A stretch of 64,000 bases of DNA from Methylotuvimicrobium sp. KM2 (lineage in GTDB: Bacteria; Pseudomonadota; Gammaproteobacteria; Methylococcales; Methylomonadaceae). Of this stretch, positions 35,526 through 45,221 are shown piece after piece. Position 1 is the first letter of the stretch; each line of letters starts with the position of its first letter. The notes beneath the pieces are model-generated. The model did not search any database. It was not told where the DNA came from and saw nothing but the letters and a program-made list of their open reading frames with translations. The position numbers were made by a program, and so were the translations under genes. The DNA is taken from assembly GCF_038051925.1 (NCBI RefSeq), contig NZ_CP150634.1:3604300-3668299 (forward strand), in the 5' to 3' direction.

Positions 35526-35749
35526 ATACCTTTCGCACTTCAAATTTCGGCAGTGCCGAAGGAGGCCTCGGGGGTGCTCGGTAAAGGCTTTGCCAGCATG
35601 AAGCTGGCATAGAGCCTACAGAGACGTATTTACCCAGCACCTAAATTCCATAGCCCTTTAGCTATGTTTAATATTATAGCTAATTTAGGTGCTGGGTTTA
35701 CGGCGTCCTTTGACGGGCACCCCGAGGCCGAATTTTCATCTACGAGTAT
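35526..35749. repeat. Rep2 inverted-repeat element with nested 66-bp insertion
   Basis: Ends ATACCTTTCGCACTTCAAAT (left) and, inverted, ATACTCGTAGATGAAAATTC (right); copies at 36909-37042 and 52038-52195 share these ends. The copy is interrupted by a 66-bp element at 35632-35697. Confidence 0.8.
35632..35697. repeat. 66-bp miniature inverted-repeat element
   Basis: 16-bp perfect terminal inverted repeats ACCCAGCACCTAAATT / AATTTAGGTGCTGGGT. The second copy is at 54403-54468. Flanked by TT on both sides, consistent with a 2-bp target duplication. Confidence 0.85.
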
Positions 35750-35763
35750 AAGTTCGCCAAATT

Positions 35764-36804
35764 TTATTTTTCCGGAAGAATCTCTTCATCTGCTTGCTCA
35801 GCCGGCACGCGCAACGCAGCAAAAGCTTCGGCTCTGATTTTCGCCTCGATATCCGCCGCTTTTTCGGGATGCTCTTTCAAAAACTGTTTAACATTGTCCT
35901 TGCCTTGCCCGATTTTTTCATCGTTGTAGCTATACCATGAGCCGGCTTTCTGTATAAAGCCGTAAGATACGCCTAAGTCTACTAATTCTCCATAAAAGGA
36001 CACACCTTCACCATAAAGAATCTCGAATTCAGCCTGCTTGAAAGGCGGCGCTACTTTATTTTTAACGACCTTGACGCGGGTTTCGTTGCCGATCACTTCA
36101 TCGCCTTTTTTAACCGAGCCGATGCGACGAATATCCAAACGCACCGAAGCATAGAATTTTAAGGCATTGCCGCCTGTCGTCGTTTCCGGACTGCCGAACA
36201 TGACGCCGATTTTCATGCGAATCTGATTGATGAATATCACCAAGGTATTCGAACGCTTGATATTAGCGGTCAACTTTCTGAGCGCCTGAGACATCAAACG
36301 GGCTTGCAAGCCCATGTGCGAATCGCCCATATCGCCTTCGATTTCGGCTTTCGGGGTGAGCGCCGCAACCGAATCGACAACGACGATATCAACCGCTCCC
36401 GAACGAACCAGCATATCGGTGATTTCGAGCGCCTGCTCACCGGTGTCGGGTTGAGAAACCAATAAATCGTCTACGTTGACGCCGATCTTTTCGGCATAAC
36501 CGGGATCGAGCGCATGCTCGGCATCGACGAACGCCGCGGTTCCGCCCAGTTTTTGCATTTGCGCGATAACCGATAAAGTCAATGTAGTTTTACCTGACGA
36601 CTCCGGGCCGTAAATTTCAATCACCCTTCCACGCGGCAAACCTCCGCATCCTAAAGCAATATCCAAGGATAAAGAACCGGTCGAGACAACCTGGATATCT
36701 CGAGAAGCGGCCACATCGCCCATCCGCATAACCGAGCCTTTGCCGAATTGTTTTTCGATCTGCATCAAGGCAGCGCCAAGTGCTTTTTTCTTGTTCTCAT
36801 CCAT
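35764..36804 (-). CDS. recA: recombinase RecA
   Basis: 346 aa, full length. Walker [13 protein letters not shown] (about 66-77), [28 protein letters not shown] and the L2 region [12 protein letters not shown]. Mediates strand exchange and LexA cleavage. No convincing LexA box was found in the 100 bp upstream. Confidence 0.98.
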   Translation of the reverse strand: MDENKKKALGAALMQIEKQFGKGSVMRMGDVAASRDIQVVSTGSLSLDIALGCGGLPRGRVIEIYGPESSGKTTLTLSVIAQMQKLGGTAAFVDAEHALDPGYAEKIGVNVDDLLVSQPDTGEQALEITDMLVRSGAVDIVVVDSVAALTPKAEIEGDMGDSHMGLQARLMSQALRKLTANIKRSNTLVIFINQIRMKIGVMFGSPETTTGGNALKFYASVRLDIRRIGSVKKGDEVIGNETRVKVVKNKVAPPFKQAEFEILYGEGVSFYGELVDLGVSYGFIQKAGSWYSYNDEKIGQGKDNVKQFLKEHPEKAADIEAKIRAEAFAALRVPAEQADEEILPEK

Positions 36805-36908
36805 TTATATTGCCCTCATTTAAACTGGTTTCTATTTAGAAAACACTCTGCTGCAAAATGTCTTCTGTTAGGCGTTCGCTGTTTCTTTCCAAAAGCAAAA
36901 TTCATACT

Positions 36909-37042
36909 ATACCTTTCGCACTTCAAATTTCGGCAGTGCATAAGGAGGCATCGGGGTGCCGGCAAAGGCTTTGCCTACATGGATGTATCCACGGCGCCCT
37001 TTGACGGGCCACCGGTGCCGAATTTTGATCTACGATGGGTAT
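36909..37042. repeat. Rep2 inverted-repeat element
   Basis: 134 bp with ends ATACCTTTCGCACTTCAAAT and, inverted, ATACCCATCGTAGATCAAAA; internal GGCAAAGGCTTTGCC palindrome. Lies upstream of recA. Same family as 35526-35749 and 52038-52195. Confidence 0.8.
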
Positions 37043-37323
37043 AAATTTAAAAAAACCACCTATCCGATCTTTGCCACTGGAAGAAGCGGTATTGCTAGTC
37101 ATCGCCTTTCAATTAAGCGATAACAGCCATCGCTAAAAAGGGCTTATTATGACATAGCGTATTTTATTTGGCACAGCTAATGTGTCTCATTCAATTTAAA
37201 CGACTTAGGAACGAGCATGAAATAAGCCAGGCAACCGACGCCACGATTTTTGTTCGTATTCAAGGCGCGAACGATACTTTGCAACTAAGGGTTTCGTAAC
37301 AAATAACTTCTCGATTATTCATC

Positions 37324-37628
37324 GTTCCTAAACGCTGCACTCGCCGTTACACATAAGTCGTAGATACCGTCATGCCATCTTGGCGAATAAGACCTCGATA
37401 CCCTTTATTTGTTGCTTAACGTACCCGGCTTCGAAATCGCGACGAAGGCGTCGCTCCCACAAGGGGCCGGATGCTCTGTGGGAGCGATCCCCAGATCGCG
37501 ATTTCGGAGCCACTGATGTTCAATATCCACAGATTTATCAAACAGCACCGTTTCCAGGTCTACGATGACCTCTGTTTAGCAAGTTTACCGATACTTATGT
37601 ATAACGATGAGCGCAGAGCATGGGAACG
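37324..37628. repeat. Rep1 inverted-repeat element with micro-ORF
   Basis: About 305 bp with a roughly 36-bp imperfect terminal inverted repeat (left CGTTCCTAAACGCTGCACTC..., right inverted CGTTCCCATGCTCTGCGCTC..., both continuing to GTTAYACATAAGT). It contains a REP-like GTGGGAGCGA inverted pair and a 38-codon frame at 37516-37632. Copies: 40781-41104 and about 46547-46792. Confidence 0.8.
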
Positions 37629-37632
37629 ATAA
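37516..37632 (+). CDS. conserved micro-ORF inside Rep1 (doubtful gene)
   Basis: 38 aa beginning MFNIHRFIKQHRFQVYDDLC and continuing LASLPIL. The same frame is open in the other two Rep1 copies (40992 and 46685) with about equal silent and replacement changes. No clear ribosome-binding site. May be a peptide or simply a frame preserved by recent duplication. Confidence 0.25.
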   Translation: MFNIHRFIKQHRFQVYDDLCLASLPILMYNDERRAWER

Positions 37633-37788
37633 ACTTCTGTGGGATGTGCACAAGCCGTGAGAAACATTTAGGGACGTTATTTTTTACCGCATCCTAACGC
37701 CTTTCTTAGACCGCCATCTCCTCATTCAATCTCAGTGCCGGTTTCATGGTTGCACCCCAACCTTTTACAGCCCCGGCCCAACAATGAA

Positions 37789-38052
37789 TCAATCAGGCTT
37801 AATATCCGATTTATCTTTTGACTTTTCAATCAATTGATCCATTTCTTCTCTAGGCAAATAATCCAAATCCCAATGACTGGTATAGTTTTCTTTTAAGCGC
37901 CTTCTTCCCGGATGTAATGCCTTCGACTCAGCGCTACAAGTTACCGCGGCGGTTTGTGTCGACTCTTCGGATAACTCATTATCTATGTCACCGCTATAAT
38001 GGTTTAATCGTGCAAAAACCGTTTGTTTGATGCTGTCGAACAGATGACTCAT
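37789..38052 (-). CDS. hypothetical protein
   Basis: 87 aa from ATG 38052, chosen for AGGAG eight bases upstream; the frame extends to 38145 without a good site. Acidic, no membrane segment; C terminus HWDLDYLPREEMDQLIEKS. Not recognised. Stands alone between repeats, downstream of lpxB's opposite side. Confidence 0.55.
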   Translation of the reverse strand: MSHLFDSIKQTVFARLNHYSGDIDNELSEESTQTAAVTCSAESKALHPGRRRLKENYTSHWDLDYLPREEMDQLIEKSKDKSDIKPD

Positions 38053-38195
38053 ATCCTCTACTCCTAGCTTTTTACCGAATTTAACGCAGTAGTCATGAAA
38101 ACTAAAATTTGTCTTATAGTTTATCGCGCACTGCGTTATAAGCAAATCCTAGTAATTCACTAGGAAATACAGACTCCAATCATTGTTCGATAGCT

Positions 38196-38369
38196 ACTCC
38201 CTTTATACTCAAAAATTAGTTAACTTTCTGAAGGTATGGGGTGTGGCTAGCGAGGATGTCGGCAGCAGGGATCGCTGCCGTCAAGCCCCCATGGATGGGT
38301 TCACGGCGGTCCTCGATAGACACATCCCATACCTTTATATCCTTAGACGGTTTTCGACCAAAAGGGAGT
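38196..38369. repeat. Rep3 inverted-repeat element
   Basis: 174 bp: ACTCCCTTT ... AAAGGGAGT ends, inner GGTATGGGGTGTG / CACATCCCATACC stem and central CCCCCATGGATGGG segment. Relatives at 42191-42357 and, as a half, at 35447-35525. Ends 18 bp from the lpxB stop. Confidence 0.75.
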
Positions 38370-38387
38370 AAAACCGAACCATCTTTC

Positions 38388-39539
38388 TTATTTTTCGGTC
38401 AACATTTCTAAAGCCAGGATCGCCATTTTTTTCGACCCTTCTCCGCTGCCTAACGTATTTTTAATTCCAATCAAATCGGACTTTACTCCATCGTAATAAG
38501 CTCGATCGCTCAATAGCTTGACGATTTCATCGGCAATATTTTTCGCGTTAGCTTCGTGCTGTATCAATTCTTTTACCACCGCCTTACCCGCAACGATATT
38601 GGGCAAACCGATAAAAGGAGTTTTCACTAACAACCTTCCGAGCCAGTAAGTCAATTCGGATAGTTTGTAAACGATGACCATCGGCACCTGTAGTAACGCA
38701 ATTTCCAGCGTAGCGGTTCCCGAACTCGTCATAATCGCCGTACAACATTGAACCGCATCATAGGTTTCGTTTTTAATAACCTTAATTGCCAACTCGGAAC
38801 GATCGAGATATGACCGAAGTAATTCGTCGCTGACACTTTGGGCTTGCGGCAAAATGAATTGCGCACCGGGCACACGGAAAAGCACAATCGACGCGGCGTC
38901 CAGCATTACCGGCAGTAATCGTTCAATTTCTTGTTTTCTGCTGCCGGGCACCAACCCAATGACGGGGCGTTCGACGTCAAGGCCGAAACGCTCCAAATCT
39001 TCATGTTTCGAGTACCGAGGATGCACTTTGTCGATCGAAGGATGCCCGACATAACTTACCGGCACGTTTTCCGCTTCATAATAAGCTGTTTCGAATGGAA
39101 AAATGACCGCCATCCTATCGATCACTCGACCGTATTGCTTAACTCGTCCAGGGCGCCAAGCCCAAACTTGAGGACTTACATAAAACAACACCTTGACGCC
39201 GATGCTTTTAGCAAATTTGGCCAATTTAAAATTGAATTCCTTATAATCGACGCAAACCAGCAAATCGGGCCGTTCATCAACCAATAAACGTTGCATTTGC
39301 TTTAAGGCTTGCCGGATTTCCCGATAATGCTTAAGCACTTCGACAACGCCGATCACCCCGATATTAGACGAATCGCAACGAATATCGATACCGGCTTCGT
39401 GCATCGCCGCACCGCCCATGCCAAGTCCTTCGATGCCCGGATGCAGGCTATTCAATTCGAGAAACATATGCGCGGCATGGCGGTCGCCGGAGGATTCGCC
39501 GGCGCTGAACATGACCTTAAAAGGCTGAGTAGATGTCAA
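38388..39539 (-). CDS. lpxB: lipid-A-disaccharide synthase
   Basis: 383 aa. MFSAGESSGDRHAA, GLGMGGAAMHEAGI, FYVSPQVWAWRPGRVK, YVGHPSID and SSGTATLE are LpxB signatures (GT19). Condenses UDP-diacyl sugar with lipid X in lipid A synthesis at the inner membrane. Its gene follows gnnB and gnnA, suggesting it uses diamino-glucose precursors here. Confidence 0.96.
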   Translation of the reverse strand: MTSTQPFKVMFSAGESSGDRHAAHMFLELNSLHPGIEGLGMGGAAMHEAGIDIRCDSSNIGVIGVVEVLKHYREIRQALKQMQRLLVDERPDLLVCVDYKEFNFKLAKFAKSIGVKVLFYVSPQVWAWRPGRVKQYGRVIDRMAVIFPFETAYYEAENVPVSYVGHPSIDKVHPRYSKHEDLERFGLDVERPVIGLVPGSRKQEIERLLPVMLDAASIVLFRVPGAQFILPQAQSVSDELLRSYLDRSELAIKVIKNETYDAVQCCTAIMTSSGTATLEIALLQVPMVIVYKLSELTYWLGRLLVKTPFIGLPNIVAGKAVVKELIQHEANAKNIADEIVKLLSDRAYYDGVKSDLIGIKNTLGSGEGSKKMAILALEMLTEK

Positions 39540-39561
39540 AGGCAGTTCTCTCAGCGATTGA

Positions 39562-40659
39562 TCAAGCCGTCAGCACGGAACGAATCACGCCGACGATGGT
39601 TTCGATGTTTTCATCCGACAAATTCGGACAAATCGGGAGCGCCATGCAGCTTGCTGCAACCGATTCGGTTACCGGCAGCGACACATCGGCATAGGCTTCT
39701 TTAAAGACATTTTGCCGGTGCAAGGGCACCGGATAATAGATCGCACAGCCGATTTGCTTATCTTGCAAGGCTTTCAACACGTCATCGCGCCGATCGCATA
39801 ATAATGTGTATTGATGATAGACATGCTCGCCCAAGCCGTCTTCGTAAGGCACGGTCAACGGCAAATCGGCCATCAATTTCGAATACAAGTGCGCGGCGCG
39901 GCGGCGGCCTTGATTATATTGTTCGATGCGTTTCAATTTGACGCGCAGAATCACGGCCTGCATGTCGTCGAGCCGGCTGTTATAGCCGATCACATCGTGA
40001 TAATAGCGTACATCGGAGCCGTGATTGCGCAGCATTTTGACTTTCGCGGCAGTCTCGTCCGAATTCGTCGTGACCAGGCCTCCGTCGCCGAATGCGCCGA
40101 GATTTTTACTCGGAAAAAAGCTAAACCCGGCCGCATTACCGATACTGCCGGTTTGTTTACCATCGATGCGAGCGCCGAACGATTGCGCGCAATCTTCAAT
40201 CAATTTTAGATTGTGCTTGGCGCAAATTTCTTTAATTCTTGCCATATCGGCCGGCTGTCCGAACAAATGTACCGGCATCACGGCCTTGGTTTTCGGCGTG
40301 ATCGCCTGCTCGATCACTTCCGGGTCGATATTGAAGGTGCGCGGATCAATATCGACGAAGACCGGTTTTGCACCGACATAGCAGATCGCCTCGGCCGTGG
40401 CAATGAATGTGAAAGCCGTCGTAATCACTTCATCGCCGGCGCCGATGCCTTCGGCGGCCAGCGCCAAATGCAGCGCATCGGTTCCTGAAGCCACACCGAT
40501 GGCGTGCTTGGCCCCTAAATAATCGGCCGCTTCCTTCTCGAAGCCTTGTACATTCGGCCCCAATATAAAGGAACAATTTTCAATCGTTTGCGCAAGCCCT
40601 TGCTCGATTTCATCTTTGATTTCGGCATATTGGGCCTTCAAATTTACCATAGGGATCAT
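39562..40659 (-). CDS. gnnB: UDP-sugar aminotransferase, DegT family, likely GnnB
   Basis: 365 aa. PLP-dependent DegT/DnrJ/EryC1 fold: GVASGTDALHLALAAEG, EDCAQSFGARIDGK, FSFFPSKNLGAFGDGG (lysine forming the Schiff base) and GYNSRLDDMQA. In Acidithiobacillus GnnB aminates the 3-keto intermediate made by GnnA to give UDP-GlcNAc3N for lipid A. Adjacent lpxB and gnnA-like genes support that role over O-antigen sugar synthesis. Confidence 0.75.
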   Translation of the reverse strand: MIPMVNLKAQYAEIKDEIEQGLAQTIENCSFILGPNVQGFEKEAADYLGAKHAIGVASGTDALHLALAAEGIGAGDEVITTAFTFIATAEAICYVGAKPVFVDIDPRTFNIDPEVIEQAITPKTKAVMPVHLFGQPADMARIKEICAKHNLKLIEDCAQSFGARIDGKQTGSIGNAAGFSFFPSKNLGAFGDGGLVTTNSDETAAKVKMLRNHGSDVRYYHDVIGYNSRLDDMQAVILRVKLKRIEQYNQGRRRAAHLYSKLMADLPLTVPYEDGLGEHVYHQYTLLCDRRDDVLKALQDKQIGCAIYYPVPLHRQNVFKEAYADVSLPVTESVAASCMALPICPNLSDENIETIVGVIRSVLTA

Positions 40660-40753
40660 GTCGATTAACGCCTCTTTGTAGAACTATAAATTTTTTATAA
40701 CTTGAATCGCTCAGGCCGAATAGACCGGACAAAAATCTGCGCGCCCATCTTGC
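40660..40753 (-). promoter_or_regulatory. gnnA-gnnB gap left of the inserted element
   Basis: 94 bp between the gnnB start and the IS66-like element. No strong promoter recognised. Since the element separates gnnA and gnnB, gnnB may depend on a promoter in this gap or in the element. Confidence 0.3.
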
Positions 40754-41198
40754 GTAACTATTCAGTCCCCCGGAAATTATCGTTCCCACGCTCTGCGCTC
40801 ATCGTTATACATAAGTCAAAAATTACCGTTTTGCAATCTTAGCTAATGAGTCTTCGATACCAATTATTGTTACTTAACACTTTCGACCTCGAGATCGCGA
40901 TCAGGGGATCGCTCCCACAGAGCATCCACCCCCTTGTGGGAGCGACGCCTTCGTCGTCCCTCACCTAACGCTAGATGAGGGAAAGCCACTGATGTTCAAT
41001 ATCCGCAGATTTATCAAACAGCACCGTTTCCAGGTATACGATGACCTCTGTTTAGCAAGTTTACCGATACTTGAGTATAACGGCGAGCGCTCTGCGTGGG
41101 AACGCCTCAGTACCGCTCCAGCGGTACGAGACGCTAGAGCGTCTCGGTCTTCATTCCCACGCCGGAGCGTGGGAACGATAGGGGGTGTGAATAATTAC
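40754..41198. mobile_element. 445-bp non-autonomous IS66-type element with 8-bp target duplication
   Basis: Left end GTAACTATTCAGTCCCCC (40754-40771), right end inverted GTAATTATTCACACCCCC (41181-41198), 15/18 match to each other and 17/18 (left) to the IS66 element at 12448. Flanked on both sides by CATCTTGC (40746-40753 and 41199-41206), the 8-bp duplication expected of IS66. Contains a Rep1 copy (40781-41104) and three hairpins (41110-41178), no transposase. Confidence 0.85.
40781..41104. repeat. Rep1 copy nested in the IS66-type element
   Basis: Left end CGTTCCCACGCTCTGCGCTC, right end inverted CGTTCCCACGCAGAGCGCTC, both followed inward by GTTATAC. Holds the REP-like GGGAGCGA pair, a GGGA/TCCC stem with CTCACCTAACGCTAGATGAG, and the MFNIRRFIKQ frame starting at 40992. 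Confidence 0.8.
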
Positions 41199-41208
41199 CA
41201 TCTTGCTG

Positions 41209-42144
41209 TTATTTATTCAACGCCTTGGAAATTGCCAATGCTGTCGCCAATGCGCGTCTACCGGCCTCACCCGGTACCAGCGGGTTGCTTCCTGAACGAA
41301 TACAATTGACAAAATGTTTGATTTCTTCAAGCAGCGCATCGCCGTTTTCGAACACCGACTCTTCGGTCAATATCTCAGGAATTCCGGGGAACATTTCTTT
41401 CGGCCCCGTTTTGTGTTTGGTCAGCACCCGATTTTGGAAATCGACCGAGATATAAGAACTCGGTCTGAACATACGCATTTTACGTTCCATTTTCATACTA
41501 ATCCGGCTGGCCGTGACATTGGCGACGCAACCGCTTTTAAACACTAACCTGGCATTGGCGATATCGATATCGGAAGTCAAAACCGACGTACCGCTCGCAT
41601 CGATTCGCTCGACTTCGGAATCCACCAAAGCCAAAATAATATCGATGTCGTGAATCATTAAATCCAGTACGACGCTAACATCGTTGGCGCGCGGGTTGAA
41701 TGGAGACAAGCGGTGCGATTCGATAAATAGCGGTTTTTCCTCCGCCTGCCCAAGACCTAGTACAGCCGGGTTAAAGCGTTCCAGATGACCGACTTGCAGA
41801 ATGACTTTGTTGCGCTCGGCAATGGCGATTAAGTCATCGGCTTCATCGACCGTCACGGTAATCGGCTTTTCGACCAACACATGCGCACCGGATTCGAGAA
41901 AATCTTTGGCAACCCGATGATGCAAGGTTGTCGGCACAACGATACTGACCGCATCGACCTGACCCAACAAAGACTGATATTTGGTCAATGCCCTTGCACC
42001 ATGTTTTTCAGCGACATTACGCGCCGCCGTTTCGTTGATATCGACGACTGCCGTCAATTCGCAGTCGGGCAGCGCTGCATATTTCTCGGCATGAAACTTA
42101 CCGAGATAACCGGTTCCAATAACCGCACATTTTAATTTTTTCAT
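41209..42144 (-). CDS. gnnA: Gfo/Idh/MocA oxidoreductase, likely GnnA
   Basis: 311 aa from ATG 42144; the frame continues upstream through a repeat element but homology begins MKKLKCAVIGTGYLGKFHAE with the Rossmann GTGYLG. EKPITVTVDEAD holds the catalytic-type EKP motif. In GnnA the enzyme oxidises the 3-OH of UDP-GlcNAc with NAD. Together with gnnB and lpxB it indicates GlcN3N-containing lipid A with amide-linked chains (inference). The 445-bp element is inserted 2 bp past its stop. Confidence 0.75.
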   Translation of the reverse strand: MKKLKCAVIGTGYLGKFHAEKYAALPDCELTAVVDINETAARNVAEKHGARALTKYQSLLGQVDAVSIVVPTTLHHRVAKDFLESGAHVLVEKPITVTVDEADDLIAIAERNKVILQVGHLERFNPAVLGLGQAEEKPLFIESHRLSPFNPRANDVSVVLDLMIHDIDIILALVDSEVERIDASGTSVLTSDIDIANARLVFKSGCVANVTASRISMKMERKMRMFRPSSYISVDFQNRVLTKHKTGPKEMFPGIPEILTEESVFENGDALLEEIKHFVNCIRSGSNPLVPGEAGRRALATALAISKALNK

Positions 42145-42190
42145 AGTGCCAACTAAATTCTCATCAGACAGCAACGCTACCGCATACTTC

Positions 42191-42357
42191 GCAGCAATTC
42201 CCAGTTTAAGAAGTTTCGCCGATTTTAGGGTGTGGGGTATGCCTGTCGAGGAACGCCGTAAACCCATCCATGGGGGCTTGACGGCAACTCCCTGCTGCCG
42301 ACATCCTCGCCAAACATACCCCGCACCCTTTTTGATCTCCAAATTGGGAATTGCTGC
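42191..42357. repeat. Rep3-related inverted-repeat element
   Basis: GCAGCAATTCCCAGTTT (42191) is repeated inverted as GCAGCAATTCCCAATTT (ending 42357); inner GGGTGTGGGGTATG / CATACCCCGCACCC stem and the CCCATCCATGGG centre relate it to 38196-38369. Just upstream of gnnA's start. Confidence 0.75.
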
Positions 42358-42611
42358 ATACTTCGCGTTCCTGTGAATTATATAAATGATGCATTGTAGA
42401 CTATTCCATTTAATCCATGAAACGGACTTTTACAAAGCATCGAGCAGGATGCTTCAAACAGAAGACTCATAGCGAACATTCGACGCACGATACATCAAAA
42501 CGGTCACATTGCGGTCACATCTGCGTTATATTGTAGCCGTGAACCTGAAAAATGAGTTGAATCTCTGTTTCCTGAAATTTTCGGACAACCCTAAACCTTA
42601 GGAGAAACTCT
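42358..42611 (+). other. divergent intergenic region gnnA / xfp
   Basis: No gene. GGTCACA repeats at about 42503-42520 (cggtcacattgcggtcacat) and GGAGAA before the xfp ATG. Probable promoter region of xfp. Confidence 0.4.
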
Positions 42612-45002
42612 ATGAGCACTGATGAATCATTATCTGTTTCCGGCCCTCTCGATGCCGAAGAATTAAGAAAAATCGATGCTTGGTGGCGCGCCTGCAATTA
42701 TTTGTCGGTCGGTATGATTTATCTCCGAGCCAATCCTCTCCTGAAAGAACCCTTGTCGACCGAACACATCAAACATCGCTTATTAGGCCACTGGGGAGCC
42801 AGTCCCGCGTTGTCGTTTGCCTGGGCGCATCTCAATCGTTTGATCAAACGTGACGAGCTCGATGTGATTTTTATCGCCGGTCCCGGTCATGGAGCCCCCG
42901 GCGTTTTAGGGCCAAGTTACTTGGAAGGCACTTATTCCGAGGTCTATCCCGATAAAAGCGAAGACACGGAAGGCATGCGTAAATTCTTCAAGCAATTTTC
43001 CTTCCCGGGCCAAATCGGCTCGCACGTCACGCCGGAAACGCCCGGCTCGATCCATGAAGGCGGCGAATTGGGCTACAGTCTCGCGCATGCCTACGGCGCG
43101 GCGTTCGACAATCCGGATTTAATCGTCGCCTGTGTGGTCGGCGACGGCGAGGCGGAAACGGGGCCATTGGCGACTGCTTGGCATTCGAATAAATTCTTGA
43201 ATCCGATCCGCGACGGCGCGGTCTTGCCCATCCTCAATCTGAATGGCTACAAAATCGCCAATCCGACAATCCTTGCCCGCATCAGTCACGAAGAACTGGA
43301 GGCCATGTTTATCGGTTATGGTTACCGGCCCTATTTCGTCGAAGGAAGTGATCCGTCCGAAATGCATCAAAAAATGGCTTCCGTCGTGGATGAAGCCATC
43401 GCCGAAATCAAAACCATTCAAAAATCCGCCCGAGAAAGCGGAATCGCAGAGCGTCCGCGTTGGCCGATGATCGTGTTACGGTCTCCGAAAGGCTGGACCG
43501 GACCGAAAACAATCAACGGCCATCAATCCGAAGGCTCATGGAGATCTCATCAAGTGCCCTTTGCCGACGCAGGCACCAGTTCGTCCGGCTTGCGCTTACT
43601 GGAGGAATGGCTACAAAGCTATCGACCGGAAGAGCTATTCGACGACAACGGCCGCCTAGTGGAAGAACTCAAAGAACTTTCTCCACAAGGCCAGCTCCGA
43701 ATGAGCGCCAATCTTCACGCCAACGGCGGCTTATTGCGCAAGGCGCTCAAATTACCCGACTTTCGCGACTATGCTGTCGAAGTCAACCGACTCGGACAAG
43801 TCGAACACGAAAACACCAAGCCGCTGGGCGAATTTTTACGGGACGTTCTCAAGAATAACATGAACAATTTCCGGATTTTCGGCCCGGACGAAACCGCATC
43901 GAACCGCTTGCAAGCGGTCTATGGCGCGTCCAAAAAAACTTGGATGGCGGATTTTTTGCCCGAAGACGAAGACGGCGGCGAATTGAGCCGGGACGGGCGC
44001 GTCATGGAAATGCTCTCCGAACATACCCTGGTCGGATGGCTCGAAGGCTACTTGCTGACCGGACGACACGGCTTTTTCCATACTTACGAAGCCTTCGCCC
44101 ATGTCGTCGATTCGATGTTCAACCAACATGCAAAATGGCTCGACACCAGCAAAAACCATGTGCCATGGCGAGCGAAGGTGTCTTCGCAAAATATCTTGTT
44201 GTCCTCGACCGTCTGGCGTCAGGATCATAACGGGTTCTCGCATCAAGACCCCGGCTTCATCGATCTAGTCACGAACAAAAGCCCGTCGGTAACCCGCGTC
44301 TATTTGCCGCCCGATGCGAACACCCTGCTGTCGGTCGCCGATCATTGCCTCCGCTCGACCGACTATATCAACGTCATTGTCGCGGACAAGCAAAAACATC
44401 TTCAGTTTTTGACGATCGAAGAAGCCGTTGTCCATTGCACCAAGGGCGTCGGTCTATGGGAACGCGCCAGCAACGACCAGGGTGAAGTCCCGGACGTAGT
44501 CATGGCTTGCTGCGGCGATGTCGCAACCCTAGAAGCGCTGGCGGCCACGGCCATTTTGCGCGAACACTTGCCCGATCTTAAAGTCCGTTTTGTCAATGTG
44601 GTCGATTTATTCAAATTGCAACCGAATACCGAGCACCCCCACGGATTGAGTCATCGCGAATTCGATAGCCTCTTCACGGTAGACAAGCCGGTCATTTTCA
44701 ATTTCCACGGCTATCCCTGGTTGATCCATAAACTGGCCTATCGCTTCAAGAATCATGAAAATCTGCATGTGCGCGGCTATAAGGAGCGCGGCAATATCAA
44801 TACGCCGATGGAGCTTGCGATTCTGAACGAAGTCGATCGCTTCAATTTAGTCATCGATGTCATCGATCGGGTTCCGAAATTGCAAATCAGGGCGGCCCAT
44901 CTCAAGGAGCTCATGAAAAACGAAATCATCGAGAATCTTCGTTATGCGCATCAACACGGCACCGATAAACCCGAAATCACCGGTTGGCAATGGCCGTTTT
45001 AA
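42612..45002 (+). CDS. xfp: phosphoketolase (xylulose-5-P / fructose-6-P)
   Basis: 796 aa, full length. TPP-binding [44 protein letters not shown] and the C-terminal transketolase-like domain. Cleaves xylulose-5-P (or fructose-6-P) to acetyl-P plus glyceraldehyde-3-P (or erythrose-4-P). Followed by ackA on the same strand, giving acetyl-P to acetate with ATP formation. In methanotrophs this bypass of pyruvate decarboxylation saves carbon. SD GGAGAA. Confidence 0.97.
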   Translation: MSTDESLSVSGPLDAEELRKIDAWWRACNYLSVGMIYLRANPLLKEPLSTEHIKHRLLGHWGASPALSFAWAHLNRLIKRDELDVIFIAGPGHGAPGVLGPSYLEGTYSEVYPDKSEDTEGMRKFFKQFSFPGQIGSHVTPETPGSIHEGGELGYSLAHAYGAAFDNPDLIVACVVGDGEAETGPLATAWHSNKFLNPIRDGAVLPILNLNGYKIANPTILARISHEELEAMFIGYGYRPYFVEGSDPSEMHQKMASVVDEAIAEIKTIQKSARESGIAERPRWPMIVLRSPKGWTGPKTINGHQSEGSWRSHQVPFADAGTSSSGLRLLEEWLQSYRPEELFDDNGRLVEELKELSPQGQLRMSANLHANGGLLRKALKLPDFRDYAVEVNRLGQVEHENTKPLGEFLRDVLKNNMNNFRIFGPDETASNRLQAVYGASKKTWMADFLPEDEDGGELSRDGRVMEMLSEHTLVGWLEGYLLTGRHGFFHTYEAFAHVVDSMFNQHAKWLDTSKNHVPWRAKVSSQNILLSSTVWRQDHNGFSHQDPGFIDLVTNKSPSVTRVYLPPDANTLLSVADHCLRSTDYINVIVADKQKHLQFLTIEEAVVHCTKGVGLWERASNDQGEVPDVVMACCGDVATLEALAATAILREHLPDLKVRFVNVVDLFKLQPNTEHPHGLSHREFDSLFTVDKPVIFNFHGYPWLIHKLAYRFKNHENLHVRGYKERGNINTPMELAILNEVDRFNLVIDVIDRVPKLQIRAAHLKELMKNEIIENLRYAHQHGTDKPEITGWQWPF

Positions 45003-45221
45003 TAGAAACGGCAAATGTCTAATTTTGATTTTTATTTGTAAAACAGCGTTCACCAAAATCATTTTAACCCAGCCTTAACGCTTTTCGTAAACAAGTTATT
45101 GATAAATATGTAATAATTAAATTTTATAACACTACAAAGTTAAATTTGGCATGATTTTTAATTATTTTATTTCAATCGCATAGGCGATAGGCACTACACT
45201 TGTTAAAGCTGGGTTAAGGAT
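45003..45221 (+). repeat. xfp-ackA gap with inverted TTAACCCAGC motifs
   Basis: TTAACCCAGCCTTAAC (45064-45079) and the inverted TTAACCCAGCTTTAAC (45203-45218) enclose AT-rich DNA of about 155 bp. The right copy extends to 27 bp and recurs at 34891-34917. The right end supplies AAGGA just before the ackA ATG. Could be a mini-element carrying the ackA promoter. Confidence 0.55.

Noticed and set aside
36805..36860. LexA (SOS) box upstream of recA
   Set aside because: CTG-N10 is followed by AGA rather than CAG; not convincing.
42145..42342. N-terminal extension of gnnA to 42342
   Set aside because: The extra 66 codons are encoded by the Rep3-type repeat; homology begins at 42144.
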